A stretch of DNA of 5,111 nucleotides from Fischerella sp. (GTDB taxonomy: Bacteria; Cyanobacteriota; Cyanobacteriia; Cyanobacteriales; Nostocaceae): contig JANZYY010000410.1 in NCBI GenBank assembly GCA_026419705.1, positions 1 through 5,111 of the forward strand, given 5' to 3'. Below the pieces are notes generated by a model. The model saw nothing but the letters and a program-made list of their open reading frames with translations. It was not told where the DNA came from and searched no databases. Both the position numbers and the translations under genes were made by a program. Position 1 is the first letter of the stretch. Each line of letters opens with the position of its first letter. Shown piece after piece: positions 4,235 through 5,111 of this stretch.

Positions 4235-5111
4235 TTACTTTTGATTTTTGATTTTTGACTTTTGAAAATACTCTTGCATAACTTGTAACGCCATCGGACC
4301 AGCAACGCTACCACCACCGCCGCCTGAATGTTCTGCAAATGCTACAATTAGAATTTCTGGATTATCGGCGGGAGCATAACCAGCAAACCAGGCATGATTT
4401 GCTTTCACACCTTTAGTTTGCCAAGCTTCAGCAGTTCCAGTTTTACCAGCTACTGGGGGAAGGGTTGGTACATTTAAAGCTTTAGCCGTACCTTCAGTCA
4501 CTACCTTGCGCAATCCTTCGCGGAGAACATTGATAGTAGACGGTTTCATACCGACGGACTCGCGCCAAGTTTTTGCTTGTTCGTTGTCTTGAAGTAAATG
4601 CGGCTGGACTCGGTAGCCACCATTGGCGGGTACAGCAAACATGACAGCGACTTGTAGAGGTGTGGCTAGTAACGCTCCCTGACCAATTGACATATTCACC
4701 GAATCACCTACTGTCCAAGGCATTTTCCAAACTTTTTGTTTCCATGCTTCATCGGGAACAAAACCTTTCGATTCTTCGGAAGTGAATTCAAACCCAGTTT
4801 TTCTGCCAAGACCGTATTTGCGAGTCCATTCGATTAAGGTGGGACCGCCAATTCTCGCACCGACTTGGTAGAAGAAGGTATCGCTGCTCATGGCGATCGC
4901 TCCTGCAAATCCTAAAGGTCCAAATCCGGCGTGGTTCCACTCGTTAAAGCGGTAATTGCCAAAGCTCAAGTAACCGTAGGTAGGCAGTATTGTACCAGGA
5001 GAAAATTTGCCTGATTCTAATGCAGCAGTTGTAGTGATAATTTTGAACGTACTTGCTGGGGGATAGGCTCTCAAGGCGCGATTGAGCAAAGGATGATCGG
5101 CACCTTGCAAG
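4235..5111 (-). CDS. mrdA: Penicillin-binding protein 2, C-terminal transpeptidase part (partial)
   Basis: The 5' half lies beyond position 5111. The reading frame is open at the edge, and the TTG at 5110 is an internal Leu codon, not the start. The 291 residues present hold the D,D-transpeptidase domain that cross-links peptidoglycan in the periplasm during cell elongation. Numbered from that Leu: catalytic S20 and K23 in PPASTFK, the SxN-type motif SSD (75-77) in AMSSDTFFY, the SIGQG and LATPLQ segments (141-153), and KTG (223-225) in AGKTGTAEAW. SSDTFFY and SIGQG favour the elongation-type PBP2 over FtsI. The intact protein should be about 600 residues with an N-terminal membrane anchor and dimerisation domain, not visible here. 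The final nine residues (QKSKIKNQK) are encoded by a heptamer repeat that also precedes the TAA stop. No typical terminator follows directly. Confidence 0.94.
   Translation of the reverse strand, partial: LQGADHPLLNRALRAYPPASTFKIITTTAALESGKFSPGTILPTYGYLSFGNYRFNEWNHAGFGPLGFAGAIAMSSDTFFYQVGARIGGPTLIEWTRKYGLGRKTGFEFTSEESKGFVPDEAWKQKVWKMPWTVGDSVNMSIGQGALLATPLQVAVMFAVPANGGYRVQPHLLQDNEQAKTWRESVGMKPSTINVLREGLRKVVTEGTAKALNVPTLPPVAGKTGTAEAWQTKGVKANHAWFAGYAPADNPEILIVAFAEHSGGGGGSVAGPMALQVMQEYFQKSKIKNQK
4238..4265 (-). repeat. Four-unit heptamer repeat (TCAAAAR) encoding the PBP2 tail
   Basis: Four exact 7-bp units in register on the minus strand: TCAAAAG, two of TCAAAAA, then TCAAAAG. Because 7 is not a multiple of 3, the units are read in successive frames, giving the Lys/Gln-rich tail QKSKIKNQK. 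The TAA stop follows at once. TCAAAAA-type heptamers are common intergenic repeats in Nostoc-like genomes. Confidence 0.85.

Noticed and set aside
1..5111. CRISPR array, phage or defence island, toxin-antitoxin pair
   Set aside because: The repeats present are 7-bp tandem units or dispersed palindromes without spacer architecture. No integrase, transposase, nuclease or toxin-like gene is present.

Overview
The window comes from a cyanobacterium, most likely a filamentous, repeat-rich one of the Nostocales type. This rests on five HIP1 octamers (GCGATCGC) in 5.1 kb, several families of 7-bp short tandem repeats, dispersed palindromic repeats, and gene products typical of the group. The genus cannot be fixed from the sequence alone. 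All five complete genes and one partial gene lie on the minus strand. The plus-strand open frames are shadows or run through repeats.

From high to low coordinates, in the direction of transcription: (1) 4235-5111 is the C-terminal transpeptidase half of penicillin-binding protein 2, cut by the window edge. (2) 3602-4234 is a 633-bp non-coding stretch. It holds the mtnD promoter and Shine-Dalgarno sequence, several inverted repeats, a terminator-like hairpin and a possible small-RNA unit. (3) 1489-3601 is a methionine-salvage cluster: mtnD (acireductone dioxygenase), mtnX (phosphatase, overlapping mtnD by ATGA), then a repeat-filled gap of 290 bp, then mtnB (methylthioribulose-1-phosphate dehydratase). 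(4) 1069-1365 is a small antibiotic-biosynthesis-monooxygenase-fold protein. (5) 145-933 is a YafJ-type class II glutamine amidotransferase. (6) 1-144 is dispersed and heptameric repeat DNA.

MtnB, MtnX and MtnD act on successive intermediates that return the methylthio group of methylthioadenosine to methionine. The enolase step between MtnB and MtnX (MtnW in Bacillus) is not encoded here. The two downstream genes have no demonstrated link to the pathway.

The most notable pattern is repeat invasion at gene boundaries. The stop codons of the YafJ-like gene, mtnX and the PBP2 gene all lie inside or directly against repeats, which supply their last residues. A five-unit heptamer array also occupies the place where the small monooxygenase gene should have its ribosome-binding site. 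I found no CRISPR array, tRNA, rRNA, transposase or defence system, and nothing that amounts to a clearly new multi-gene system.
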